DNA of 64,000 bases. Origin: MPNO01 sp965200535. Lineage in GTDB: Bacteria > Pseudomonadota > Alphaproteobacteria > MPNO01. This document shows positions 56,256 to 64,000 of the stretch, piece by piece. The stretch covers positions 1-64,000 of the forward strand of contig CBDAUF010000002.1 of NCBI GenBank assembly GCA_965200535.1, in the 5' to 3' direction. The translations under genes were made by a program, and so were the position numbers. How positions within the stretch are numbered: the stretch's first letter is position 1; each line of letters starts with the position of its first letter. Below the pieces are notes generated by a model. It was not told the DNA's origin. It ran no database searches and saw only the letters and a program-made list of their open reading frames with translations.

Positions 56256-57779
56256 CTAACGCCCGCCGTCGTCGACGAAACGGTTGATGCCGACGTCTTC
56301 CCGCCAGGTCCGCCGCCACGCTTCGAGGAGCGGTGCGTGCATCTTCGCGTTGCGCCCGGCGACCGCCGCGATGTCGGCGCGCAGCCCCGGCATCGCCGCC
56401 TCCACCTCGGCGTAGAGCGCCTCCTCGTCGATGCCGGTGAGCCGCCTTCCGTCGAGCACCACGCGCCCGTCGACGATCACCGTCTCGACGCCCTCCCCGC
56501 TCTCGGCGAAGACCGTCTGGCGGGCTGCGCTGTTCAGCGGAACGTATTGCGGCGTCGCGAGGTCGATCACCGAGATGTCGGCCTTCATGCCCGGGCGGAT
56601 CGCCCCCACCTCGCCGGCGAGGCCGAGCGCCCGCGCCCCGCCCAGGGTGGCGCAGGCGATGGTGTCGGCCGCGCTTGGCGGGCCGGGCTCGGGGTTGACG
56701 ATCGCGGCGAGGCCGGCAAAGGCCTTCATCGCCTGGAAAATATTCTGCGAATCGCCGCACGAGCAGTTGTCGCAGCCGATCGCGGTCGGCACACCGGCGT
56801 CGAGATAACCGCGGATGGGCGGCACCCCGGATCGGGTCTTGAGGTTGCCGACCGGGTTGAGGATCACGTTGGTCCCGGTCTCGGCCAGGATGTCGATCTC
56901 GTCGGGGCGCATCCAGACGCTGTGCGCGAGCCCGACCCGGGGTCCGAGGAGGCCGGTCGAACGCAGGTATTTCACCTGCGAGCCGTCGTGTTCCGGCATG
57001 AACAGTCGCCCGGCGACCGCCATGCCGCGCGACTCGTAGATATGGGTGATGACCGGCAGGCCGAACTCCTCCGAGAGCGCCGCCAGCCCCTCGAGCAATG
57101 CCGACGTGCAGAATTCCGGGCTGGTCGGGGCGAGCGCCCAGCCGAGCCGCGGCGAGGCCGTGCGATGCGCGAGATAGCGCTCGCGGACATGTTCGAGCGG
57201 GTCGCTGCGGCCGGGTTCGACCGAGGCGCCGAGGAAACGGTGGTATTCCTCCGGCACGACCTCCTTCCAGAACGGTACGCGCTCGATCCCCGGAATGTCG
57301 CCGATCTGCAGGGAGAATGTGCAGCGGATGCCGATCTCCTCGTAGGCCGCGAGGACGGCCTCGAGATGCTCCGGGTCGAACGGGTATAGCGTCAGCATGT
57401 CCTGGATCGTCGTCATGCCGGAGCGCAGGCACTCGGCAGCGCCCAGCAGCGTCCGCGCCCGCACCTCGGCGACCGGGCGCTTCGGATAGGACGGCGGCAG
57501 CGCGCCCAGCACCCAGTGCTCGAGCGGTATCGTCTCGAAACAGCCCTTCAGGAGCACATCGTGGGAGTGGTAGTGCGCGTTGACGAAACCCGGCATGACC
57601 AGCTTGCCCGAGGCGTCGATGATCCGGTCGGCCGATCCGGTTCCGGATTGCAGCCCGCGGCCGACCTGTACGATCCGGCCGCCCCGGATCAGTACGTCGG
57701 CGATGTCCGGCCGGTCGGTATCCCCGTCGTGGTCGTACACCCGGCCGCCCCGGATCAGGATGCTGGCCCCGTCCGCCAT
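56256..57779 (-). CDS. Cytosine deaminase/chlorohydrolase-type amidohydrolase (AtzA/TrzN-like fold)
   Basis: The 507-residue protein is a subtype amidohydrolase with the composite N- and C-terminal beta domain (ILIRGGRVYDHDG at the start; IRPGMKADISVIDL near the end) around a TIM barrel. Metal-site elements are FVNAHYHSHD, VITHIYESRG, LAHSVWMRPDEI and IGCDNCSCGD. Relatives deaminate or dechlorinate heterocycles such as S-adenosylhomocysteine, guanine or triazines. The CDNCSC motif is distinctive. It likely forms an operon with the quinone oxidoreductase gene and diverges from the MFS transporter gene across 69 bp. Confidence 0.88.
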   Translation of the reverse strand: MADGASILIRGGRVYDHDGDTDRPDIADVLIRGGRIVQVGRGLQSGTGSADRIIDASGKLVMPGFVNAHYHSHDVLLKGCFETIPLEHWVLGALPPSYPKRPVAEVRARTLLGAAECLRSGMTTIQDMLTLYPFDPEHLEAVLAAYEEIGIRCTFSLQIGDIPGIERVPFWKEVVPEEYHRFLGASVEPGRSDPLEHVRERYLAHRTASPRLGWALAPTSPEFCTSALLEGLAALSEEFGLPVITHIYESRGMAVAGRLFMPEHDGSQVKYLRSTGLLGPRVGLAHSVWMRPDEIDILAETGTNVILNPVGNLKTRSGVPPIRGYLDAGVPTAIGCDNCSCGDSQNIFQAMKAFAGLAAIVNPEPGPPSAADTIACATLGGARALGLAGEVGAIRPGMKADISVIDLATPQYVPLNSAARQTVFAESGEGVETVIVDGRVVLDGRRLTGIDEEALYAEVEAAMPGLRADIAAVAGRNAKMHAPLLEAWRRTWREDVGINRFVDDGGR

Positions 57780-57848
57780 CCTCGCCTCCCCTCGCGACCG
57801 GCCCACTATAACGCGACTCAGCCCGGCCGGCGGACTAAGCTGGCTTGT

Positions 57849-59042
57849 ATGAGCCAGTCCGCCGTTCAGGTCGTGCGCGCGCTCGCCGCGACGCTGGCGG
57901 TGCAGGCGATGGTCACGATGGCGACGCTGACCGTCCCGGTCTTCGCGCCCGAGGCGGCGGACGACATCGGGCTCGCCGCCGCGAATATCGGCATCTTCGC
58001 CTCCCTGGTCTATGCCGGGGCGATGACCGCCTCGTTGCTGAGCGGCGGCATCGTGCCGCGCTACGGGCCGATCCTGATGAGCCAGGCGGGGCTTGCGATC
58101 TCGGTCGCCGCGCTCGCCCTGGTGACGACGGCGTGGTGGCCGCTGCTGGCCGCGGCCGGGTTCCTGCTGGGCGTGGGTCTGGGTCCGGCGACGCCGGCCA
58201 GTTCCCACATTCTCGCCCGCCACACGCCGGCCCGCCTGTCCTCGCTGGTCTTCTCGATCAAGCAGACCGGCGTGCCGCTGGGCGGGATGCTGGCGGGCGC
58301 GCTGGTGCCCCTGTTCGTCCTGGAGTTCGGCTGGCGCGGCTCGTCCTGGGCGGTCGCCCTGATGTGCGTCCTCTGCATCCTCGCCATCCAGCCGACGAGG
58401 CGGCACTTCGACATCGATCTCGAGCCCGGCGGCCGCGGCTTGCGGGGCAACGTCGCCGGTTCGCTGAGGATGGTTCTCGGCCACCGGGTGCTGCGCCGGC
58501 TCTGCTTCGCGTCGTTCTTCTTCGCCGCCCTGCAGCAGTGCTTCAGCGTCTTTCTCGTCACCTATCTGGTCGACGGGGCCGGCATGGAGTTCGTCAAGGC
58601 GGGGCTGACCCTGTCGATCGCCCAGTTCGCCGGCATCGTCGGGCGCATCGTCTGGGGCGGGCTCGCCGACTGGCTCGGCCGGCCGCAGCCGGTGCTGGGC
58701 GGCCTCGGGGTCGCCATGGGCCTCGCCGGCTTCGCGGCCGCGTGGTTCGGCGACGGCTGGCCGTGGTGGGCGATCGTCGGCGTGTCGATCGTGCTCGGCG
58801 CCACCGCGGTCGGCTGGAACGGAGTCTTCCTGTCCGAGGTCGCGCGCATCGCGCCGGGCGACGAGGCGAGCCGGGCGACCGGCGGGGCGCTGTTCGTCAC
58901 CTTCTTCGGGGTCGTTGCCGCACCGCCCGTGTTCGGCGGACTCGCCGCGCTGACCGGATCGTTCGGCCACGGCTTCATCGTTTTCGCCGTGCTCGCCCTG
59001 GCCTCCGGCATCGCGGTCCTGCGGGCGCGCCCGTCCGCTTGA
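57849..59042 (+). CDS. MFS transporter
   Basis: The 397-residue inner-membrane protein has about 12 hydrophobic segments and the MFS pattern, including the motif-A-like GGIVPRYGP after helix 2 and the second-half equivalent GGLADWLGRPQP. Substrate is unknown; divergence from the AtzA-like amidohydrolase suggests uptake or export of the compound that enzyme acts on. The C-terminal residues (GIAVLRARPSA) are unremarkable. Confidence 0.9.
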   Translation: MSQSAVQVVRALAATLAVQAMVTMATLTVPVFAPEAADDIGLAAANIGIFASLVYAGAMTASLLSGGIVPRYGPILMSQAGLAISVAALALVTTAWWPLLAAAGFLLGVGLGPATPASSHILARHTPARLSSLVFSIKQTGVPLGGMLAGALVPLFVLEFGWRGSSWAVALMCVLCILAIQPTRRHFDIDLEPGGRGLRGNVAGSLRMVLGHRVLRRLCFASFFFAALQQCFSVFLVTYLVDGAGMEFVKAGLTLSIAQFAGIVGRIVWGGLADWLGRPQPVLGGLGVAMGLAGFAAAWFGDGWPWWAIVGVSIVLGATAVGWNGVFLSEVARIAPGDEASRATGGALFVTFFGVVAAPPVFGGLAALTGSFGHGFIVFAVLALASGIAVLRARPSA

Positions 59043-59059
59043 AGGCCGCCGGCGGCGCC

Positions 59060-59953
59060 CTATCGCCGGTTGCGTCTTGCCTCGCTCCGTTCGGCGACGA
59101 TGGAGGATGCGAAGATGACCGCCGCGCCCGCAACGGTCCACAGATCCGGCAGTTCCGAGAATGCGACAAAACCGATCGCCACTGCGAACGGCAGCCGGGC
59201 GAAATCGAACGGCGCGACGGCGCCGGTCTCGCCGACCGCGAAGGCGCGGGTATAGAAGCGCTGAGCCGTGGCCGAGGCGGCGCCCAGCAAAGCACCCCAT
59301 AGCCACTGTTCCAGCGTCGGCCACTCCCATACGAACGCGGCGCCGATGACCGCGAAGGGCAGCATGTAGACCGACTGGTAGAGCACGGCCGTGTCGGGAT
59401 GATCGTTGCGGATGGCGACTTTCAGCATCATCGCCGAACTGGCGATGCAGAGCCCGGCGCCGATCACCATGAACATCCCGATATTGACCTCCTGGAAGCC
59501 GGGCCGGACGATCACCAGCGTGCCGGCGAAACCCATCAGCAGCGCCGTCCAGCGCATCGGGTGCGCCGACTCCCGCAGAAACAGGACCCCGAACAGGGCG
59601 ATGAACAGCGGGAACGTGAACGAGATCGCTGTCGCATCCGCAATCGGGATCAGCGCCAGGCTGCCGAACCAGCCATACATCGCGATCGTGCTCAGCAGAC
59701 CCCGGGTGACGTAGATCCCGGTGTGCCGCGTGCGCATGACGCTGAGCCCGGCCTGCATCAGCCACGGCACCATGACGGCGACGCCGAACAGCGCCCGGAA
59801 CAGCGAGATTTCGAGGAAGTGCATCTCCTTCGACAGGTAGCGCACGATGGCGGTCTGCGCCGCGAACATCAGGGCGCTCGCCGTCATCCAGGCCGCGCCC
59901 TGCCAGGACGGCGGAAGGCGTGCGAAGGAGCGTTGGAAACCCGGGAACTGCAA
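59060..59953 (-). CDS. EamA/DMT-family transporter
   Basis: The 297-residue membrane protein has ten hydrophobic segments in two EamA repeats, with the usual marks ISLFRALFGVAVMVPWL, PLFIALFGVLFLRES and ARLPFAVAIGFVAFSELP. Members export amino acids, nucleobases or other metabolites. A long leader of about 12 residues precedes the first helix (ATG 59953). It is transcribed from the ABM monooxygenase gene, 6 bp upstream, so the pair is probably one operon. It converges on the MFS gene. Confidence 0.9.
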   Translation of the reverse strand: MQFPGFQRSFARLPPSWQGAAWMTASALMFAAQTAIVRYLSKEMHFLEISLFRALFGVAVMVPWLMQAGLSVMRTRHTGIYVTRGLLSTIAMYGWFGSLALIPIADATAISFTFPLFIALFGVLFLRESAHPMRWTALLMGFAGTLVIVRPGFQEVNIGMFMVIGAGLCIASSAMMLKVAIRNDHPDTAVLYQSVYMLPFAVIGAAFVWEWPTLEQWLWGALLGAASATAQRFYTRAFAVGETGAVAPFDFARLPFAVAIGFVAFSELPDLWTVAGAAVIFASSIVAERSEARRNRR

Positions 59954-59959
59954 GCCGCG

Positions 59960-60268
59960 TCAACGCTCCAGAACGGACTCGAAGCCCTCGAACTCCGGGT
60001 GTCCGAGATAGAGGCCGCGGCGGCCGCCGGCGCCGGCGTGAGCCTTGCGGAACGCCTCCGACCGGGTCCATGCCTCGAACGCCGCGCGGTCGCGCCATGT
60101 CGAGTGCGAGGCGTAGAGGGTGTGGTCTTCCGCCTCTGGCCCTTTCAGGAGGCGGAAGCCGAGGAAGCCCGGAACGCCGTCCAGATGCGAATCCCGTTCC
60201 GTCCAGACCCGTTCGAATTCGGCCTCGCGCCCGCGCGCGATCCGGAACCTGTTCATTGCGATAAACAC
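59960..60268 (-). CDS. Antibiotic biosynthesis monooxygenase (ABM) domain protein
   Basis: This 102-residue protein is a dimeric ferredoxin-like-fold ABM protein: FIAMNRFRIARGREAEFERVW, FLGFRLLKG, then ASHSTWRDRAAFEAWTRSEAF. The sequence has the HSTWRD segment seen in IsdG/HmoB-like heme-degrading and quinol monooxygenase relatives; a heme-type His cannot be assigned with certainty. GTG 60268 gives the family's FIAMNRF start. It leads an operon with the EamA transporter. Confidence 0.85.
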   Translation of the reverse strand: MFIAMNRFRIARGREAEFERVWTERDSHLDGVPGFLGFRLLKGPEAEDHTLYASHSTWRDRAAFEAWTRSEAFRKAHAGAGGRRGLYLGHPEFEGFESVLER

Positions 60269-60497
60269 CGTGCGCCCCCTTCCCGCCGTGATCGACCGGA
60301 CGGGTTGTGCCACAGACGGGCGCGGCGGCGAAATGCCCCGCGGGCGCCGTGCGCAGGAGGATCGCGGCGCTTCCCCGCCGCCGGCCCATCCGGGGCATCC
60401 CCGGCGGCGCCCGATTGAAGCGGCGGCGGGGATGTGGAATTCTGCAGCCAACCGAAGAGCCATGAGGCGGCGCCCCGGATCGGCGGCCGCGCGGCGG

Positions 60498-60527
60498 CGT
60501 CGAAACCCGAGCGTCGTCGAAACCCGA
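60498..60527 (+). repeat. 13-bp direct repeat before the M24-dehydrogenase operon
   Basis: CGTCGAAACCCGA occurs at 60498-60510 and again at 60515-60527, with 17 bp between starts, just before the ribosome site of the M24 gene. It may be a regulator site; nothing else was recognised in the 270-bp gap. Confidence 0.6.
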
Positions 60528-60538
60528 AAGGACGATCG

Positions 60539-61840
60539 ATGGCAGTGGACAGGGACCGGGCGGCGGACATCGATTCGGCGCATCTCGAACCGCATTACGG
60601 CTGGGGCAGGGCGATCCCGGCGCCCGGCCACAGCGGCGTCGACACCGAAGAGCGCGTCAATTTCGACCGGCTGCGCAACTACCGCCTGGCGCGCGCCAAG
60701 CAGGCGCTCGAGAATTCGGCGCTCGGGGCGCTGCTCTGCTTCGACAACAACAACATCCGCTATCTCACCGGCACCGCCATCGGCGAGTGGTCGCGCGACA
60801 AGGTCTCGCGGTATGCGCTGCTGACGAGGGGCGGCGAGCCGCACGTCTGGGACTTCGGTTCGGCGGCGTCGCACCACCGGCTGCACGCGCCCTGGCTCAA
60901 GGGCGAGAACATCCACGCCGGGATGCTGGGGCTGCGCGGCACGGTGCCGCCCGACGCCGGACTGATGACGAGGGCGGCCGAACAGATCAAGTCGATGCTC
61001 GACGAGGCCGGGGTCGGCGGCATGCCCGTCGGCATCGATATCTGCGAGCCGCCGATGCTGTTCGAGTTGCAGAAGCGCAACCTCGAGATACGCGACGGGC
61101 AGCAGGTAATGCTGGACGCGCGCGAGGTGAAGAACATCGACGAGATCGTGCTGCTCAACCAGGCCGCGGGCATGGTCGACGCCGTCTACCACATGATCGG
61201 CGAGGAGCTGAAACCGGGCGTGCGCGAGAACGACATCGTCGCCCGCGCCAACAAGCTGCTCTACGAGATGGGTTCCGACGATGTGGAGGCCATCAACGCC
61301 ATCTCCGGCGAGCGGTGCAGCCCGCATCCGCACAACTTCACCGACCGCATGGTGCGGCCGGGCGACCAGGCGTTCTTCGACGTGCTGCATTCCTACATGG
61401 GTTACCGCACCTGCTACTATCGGACGTTCAACGTCGGCCGCGCCAACGAGGTGCAGCAGGACGCCTACAAGCAGTGTCGCGAGTGGCTCGACGCCGCCAT
61501 CGAACTGGTCCGCCCGGGCGTCTCCACCGACGAGATCGCCGCCGTCTGGCCGGAAGCCGAGAGTTTCGGCTTCGCCGGCGAGATGGAAGCCTTCGGGCTG
61601 CAGTTCGGCCACGGGCTCGGCGTCTCGATCCACGAACGGCCGATCATCAGCCGCCTCGTCTCGATGGAAGATCCGAAGGAGATCAAGGAGGGCATGGTCT
61701 TCGCGCTGGAAACCTACTGCCCGGCGAAGGACGGCTACTCCGCCGCCCGCATCGAGGAGGAGGTGGTCGTCACCGACGAGGGGCCGCGGGTCATCAGCCT
61801 TTATCCGGCCGAGGACCTGCCGATCTCGGCCAAATACTGA
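60539..61840 (+). CDS. M24 (Xaa-Pro peptidase-like) protein with altered metal site
   Basis: The 433-residue pita-bread-fold protein belongs to the M24 group, whose members include aminopeptidase P, creatinase and the DMSP lyase DddP. Four of the five E. coli PepP metal ligands are recognisable: Asp in FFDVLHSYMGYR, His in FGHGLGVSIHE, Glu in FALETYC and Glu in RIEEEVVV. The second Asp, in PepP DITRTF, is replaced by Cys in CYYRTF at the same spacing. A classical dinuclear peptidase is therefore unlikely. AAAGGAC precedes the ATG. It leads the operon containing the 2-oxoacid dehydrogenase genes 15 bp on. Confidence 0.85.
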   Translation: MAVDRDRAADIDSAHLEPHYGWGRAIPAPGHSGVDTEERVNFDRLRNYRLARAKQALENSALGALLCFDNNNIRYLTGTAIGEWSRDKVSRYALLTRGGEPHVWDFGSAASHHRLHAPWLKGENIHAGMLGLRGTVPPDAGLMTRAAEQIKSMLDEAGVGGMPVGIDICEPPMLFELQKRNLEIRDGQQVMLDAREVKNIDEIVLLNQAAGMVDAVYHMIGEELKPGVRENDIVARANKLLYEMGSDDVEAINAISGERCSPHPHNFTDRMVRPGDQAFFDVLHSYMGYRTCYYRTFNVGRANEVQQDAYKQCREWLDAAIELVRPGVSTDEIAAVWPEAESFGFAGEMEAFGLQFGHGLGVSIHERPIISRLVSMEDPKEIKEGMVFALETYCPAKDGYSAARIEEEVVVTDEGPRVISLYPAEDLPISAKY

Positions 61841-61855
61841 TCGAGGGGGGAATCC

Positions 61856-62890
61856 GTGTCAGAGGCGACGCAAGGGGAAGCGGCGGCCGCGGCCGACCTC
61901 GCCAACGACGATATCGGCGAGGAGACGCGGCTGGCGCTCTGGCGGTCCCAGCTCGAGATCCGCCATGTCGAGAAGCGCGCGCACGACCTGTTCCTGCAGA
62001 ATCTGGTCAAGGGGACGGTTCATCTTTCGCTGGGCCAGGAGGCCGTCGCCGCCGGCTTCGCGGTGGCGATGGAGAAGGGAGACTACACCTTCTGCACCTA
62101 CCGCGGCCACGCCCATACACTGGCGCGCGGCGCCTCGATGTCGGGCGTCCTCGGCGAACTCATGGGGCGCGAGTGCGGACTGCTGAACGGCAAGGGCGGG
62201 TCGATGCACCTGACCAGCGTCGAGCACGGCGCCATGGGTTCCTACGCCATCATCGGCGCCCATATGCCGATCGCCCTCGGCGCCGCCTGGTCGGCGCAGT
62301 ACCGCGGTACGCGGGAGGTCGCGGTCTGCTTCTTCGGCGACGGGACGACCAATATCGGCGCCTTCCACGAAGCGCTCAACATGGCGCAGATCTGGAAGCT
62401 GCCGGCGGTCTTCGTCTGCGAGAACAACCTCTACATGGAATACACGCCGATCGGCGACGTGACCGCGGTCGAGCATCCGGCGGCCGACCGCGCGCCAGCC
62501 TACGGCATGGAGTCGATCATCGTCGACGGCAACGACGCCGACGCCGTCTACCGCGTCGCCCGGACCGCCTACGCCAAGGCCCGGTCGGGCGGCGGGCCGT
62601 CGCTGATCGAGGCCAAGACCTATCGCCACAGCGGGCATTCGCGCGCCGATCCGGGAACCTACCGGCCCGAGGCCGAGGTCAAGGAATGGCTCGCCCGCGA
62701 CCCGATCCCCGCCTACCGCAGCCGCCTGCTCGACTTCGGCTTCGCCGAGGCGGCGGTCGACGGAATCGACGCCGAGGTCCGCGCTGCGGTCGATGCGGCG
62801 ACCGAGGTCGCCCGGGCCTCGCCGCCGCCGCCGCCGGAAATCCTGGAAACCGAAGTCTACGCCGATGGAGGCGCAGCATGGCGGAACTGA
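61856..62890 (+). CDS. acoA: TPP-dependent dehydrogenase E1 alpha subunit (acetoin/pyruvate type)
   Basis: The 344-residue protein is the alpha subunit of the E1 component of a 2-oxoacid or acetoin dehydrogenase complex. It has HLSLGQEAVAAGF, the TPP-binding motif GDGTTNIGAFHEALNMA with the terminal ENN, and TYRHSGHSRADPGTYR. The Pro/Ala-rich linker and short form fit acetoin dehydrogenase (AcoA) and pyruvate dehydrogenase families alike. GTG 61856 follows GGGGGGAATCC. It overlaps the beta-subunit gene by 13 bp. Confidence 0.9.
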   Translation: MSEATQGEAAAAADLANDDIGEETRLALWRSQLEIRHVEKRAHDLFLQNLVKGTVHLSLGQEAVAAGFAVAMEKGDYTFCTYRGHAHTLARGASMSGVLGELMGRECGLLNGKGGSMHLTSVEHGAMGSYAIIGAHMPIALGAAWSAQYRGTREVAVCFFGDGTTNIGAFHEALNMAQIWKLPAVFVCENNLYMEYTPIGDVTAVEHPAADRAPAYGMESIIVDGNDADAVYRVARTAYAKARSGGGPSLIEAKTYRHSGHSRADPGTYRPEAEVKEWLARDPIPAYRSRLLDFGFAEAAVDGIDAEVRAAVDAATEVARASPPPPPEILETEVYADGGAAWRN

Positions 62891-63852
62891 CGTGCCGCGA
62901 GGCGGTCGCCGCCGCCATCGCCCAGGAGATGAGACGCGATCCCTCGGTGGTGTTCCTCGGCGAGGACATCGGCGCGGCGGGAGGCGTGTTCAAGACCACC
63001 GTCGGGCTGTTCGAGGAGTTCGGGGCCGACCGGGTTCGCGATACGCCGATCTCCGAACAGGCCATCATCGGCGCCGCCATGGGAGCCGCAATGACCGGGC
63101 TGCGCCCGATCGCCGAGATCATGTTCTCAGACTTTTTCGCGGTCTGCTGGGACCTTGTCGCCAACGAGATCGCCAAGTCGCGCTACATGACCAACGGCCA
63201 GGTGTCGTTTCCGCTGGTCATCCGCTCCGCCAACGGCGGCGGCGCGCGGTTCGGCGCCCAGCATTCCCAGTCCATCGAAAACTGGGCGATGATGATCCCG
63301 GGCCTCAAGGTGGTGGCCCCCTCCAACCCGGCGGACATCTTGGGGCTGCTGGCGGCCTCGATCCGCGATCCCGATCCGGTGATCTTCCTCGAGCAGAAGT
63401 CGCTCTACGGCGCCAAGGGGCCGGTTCCGGACGGTGAGCATGTCGATACGCTGGGCGCCGCGAAAGTCGTACGCGAGGGCGGCGATGCGACCGTCGTGGC
63501 GCTCGCCGCCATGGTGCCGCGCGCCCTCGAGGCCGCGGACCGGCTCGCCGAGGCGGGCATTTCCTGCCAGGTGATCGATGTCCGCACCCTGGTGCCGCTC
63601 GATACGCGGACGATCCTGGCATCGGTCTCCGCGACCGGCCGGCTGTTCACGGTGGAGGAGAACCCGAGGCTTTGCGGCTGGGGGGCCGAGATCGCCTCGA
63701 TCGCCGCCGAGGAGTGTTTCTACGATCTCGACGGGCCGATCGTGCGCATCACCACGCCGCATATTCCGCTTCCGTCGGCAGACAATCTCGAGGATCTGGC
63801 GCTGCCGTCGGTGGACCGGATCGCCGCGACCGTCCGCGCCGAAATGGGATGA
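62878..63852 (+). CDS. acoB: TPP-dependent dehydrogenase E1 beta subunit
   Basis: The 324-residue beta subunit completes the E1 heterotetramer. Visible motifs are VFLGEDIGAAGGVFKTT, DTPISEQAIIGAAMGAA, ARFGAQHSQSIENWAMM and the C-terminal VIDVRTLVPLDTRTIL. It overlaps acoA and ends 7 bp before the E2 gene, so the three are translationally coupled. Assignment to acetoin rather than branched-chain or pyruvate dehydrogenase rests on gene order and is tentative. Confidence 0.92.
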   Translation: MAELTCREAVAAAIAQEMRRDPSVVFLGEDIGAAGGVFKTTVGLFEEFGADRVRDTPISEQAIIGAAMGAAMTGLRPIAEIMFSDFFAVCWDLVANEIAKSRYMTNGQVSFPLVIRSANGGGARFGAQHSQSIENWAMMIPGLKVVAPSNPADILGLLAASIRDPDPVIFLEQKSLYGAKGPVPDGEHVDTLGAAKVVREGGDATVVALAAMVPRALEAADRLAEAGISCQVIDVRTLVPLDTRTILASVSATGRLFTVEENPRLCGWGAEIASIAAEECFYDLDGPIVRITTPHIPLPSADNLEDLALPSVDRIAATVRAEMG

Positions 63853-63859
63853 GGGACCG

Positions 63860-64000
63860 ATGGACGTCCTGATGCCCCAGCTCGGCGAGACGGTGACCGA
63901 GGGGACGGTGGTCGCCTGGCACAAGGCGGCGGGCGATCCGGTGACCGCGGACGAGGTCCTGTTCGAGGTGTCCACCGACAAGGTCGATACCGAGGTCCCG
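63860..64000 (+). CDS. acoC: Dihydrolipoyl acyltransferase E2, lipoyl domain (3' end outside window)
   Basis: The visible 47 residues are the start of an N-terminal lipoyl domain. It has MPQLGETVTEGTVVAWHK and the lipoylation site STDKVDTE (Lys41). E2 carries the acyl group from E1 on lipoamide and transfers it to CoA, so this should encode the core of the complex fed by acoA and acoB. The type of acyltransferase cannot be seen because the gene runs off the window. Confidence 0.85.
   Translation, partial: MDVLMPQLGETVTEGTVVAWHKAAGDPVTADEVLFEVSTDKVDTEVP

Overview
The window is a stretch of very GC-rich chromosome from an alphaproteobacterium, most likely of a Rhodospirillales-like lineage. 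The placement rests on gene order: dnaB-alr-mlaEF-radA-cvpA-purF, yfgM-bamB-der, the Suv3-like helicase-S4-TerB-fdxA-carD string, and suhB followed by a MotA/MotB-like pair and rpmE. This is inferred from synteny and protein character, since no rRNA gene is present. No tRNA, CRISPR array, prophage or insertion sequence was seen.

Region 1 (1-8.2 kb) is an eroded accessory edge. A 5'-cut L,D-transpeptidase faces a small Lpp-like alanine-zipper lipoprotein. Then come a DUF4143 remnant, a complete-length Type ISP restriction-modification gene killed by three lesions (amber, one-base insertion in a G7 tract, opal), and a TauE/SafE exporter cut at its midpoint by an amber codon. A 32-bp perfect palindrome holding a canonical parS centromere site lies between the exporter and cfa.

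Region 2 (8.2-34.3 kb) is mostly housekeeping. It carries membrane lipid modification (cfa), replication (dnaB), wall precursor supply (alr), lipid transport (mlaEF), recombination (radA), purine synthesis (purF), ribosome assembly (der) and outer-membrane assembly (bamB with a YfgM-like partner). It also has class I aldolase, thiE, the complete lysine-type EF-P modification set except EpmC (epmA, epmB, efp), suhB, a non-flagellar stator-like pair whose OmpA domain is frameshifted, an ABC exporter and rpmE.

Region 3 (34.3-48.2 kb) begins with the only long non-coding gap (about 430 bp). That gap holds a stray 41-bp copy of the 3' end of the OmpA-like gene and a minus-strand terminator with no gene in front of it. 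It continues with acnA, convergent htpG with an RpoH-type promoter, the helicase-to-carD string, a molybdenum-carrier-like SLOG protein, an M48 lipoprotein protease, a nuclease-fold protein, proline iminopeptidase and a His-tailed unknown.

Region 4 (48.2-64 kb) is catabolic. It has an unpaired HyuB, an AA_synth protein, a DUF1015 protein, and then a MarR-linked collection of flavin monooxygenase, two metal-dependent amidohydrolases, quinone oxidoreductase, two transporters and an ABM monooxygenase. The window ends in an operon of an M24 protein with an altered metal site plus the E1alpha, E1beta and E2 genes of an acetoin/2-oxoacid dehydrogenase complex, running off the edge. Several start codons are GTG, and two genes (thiE and the nuclease-fold gene) lack any ordinary start codon.
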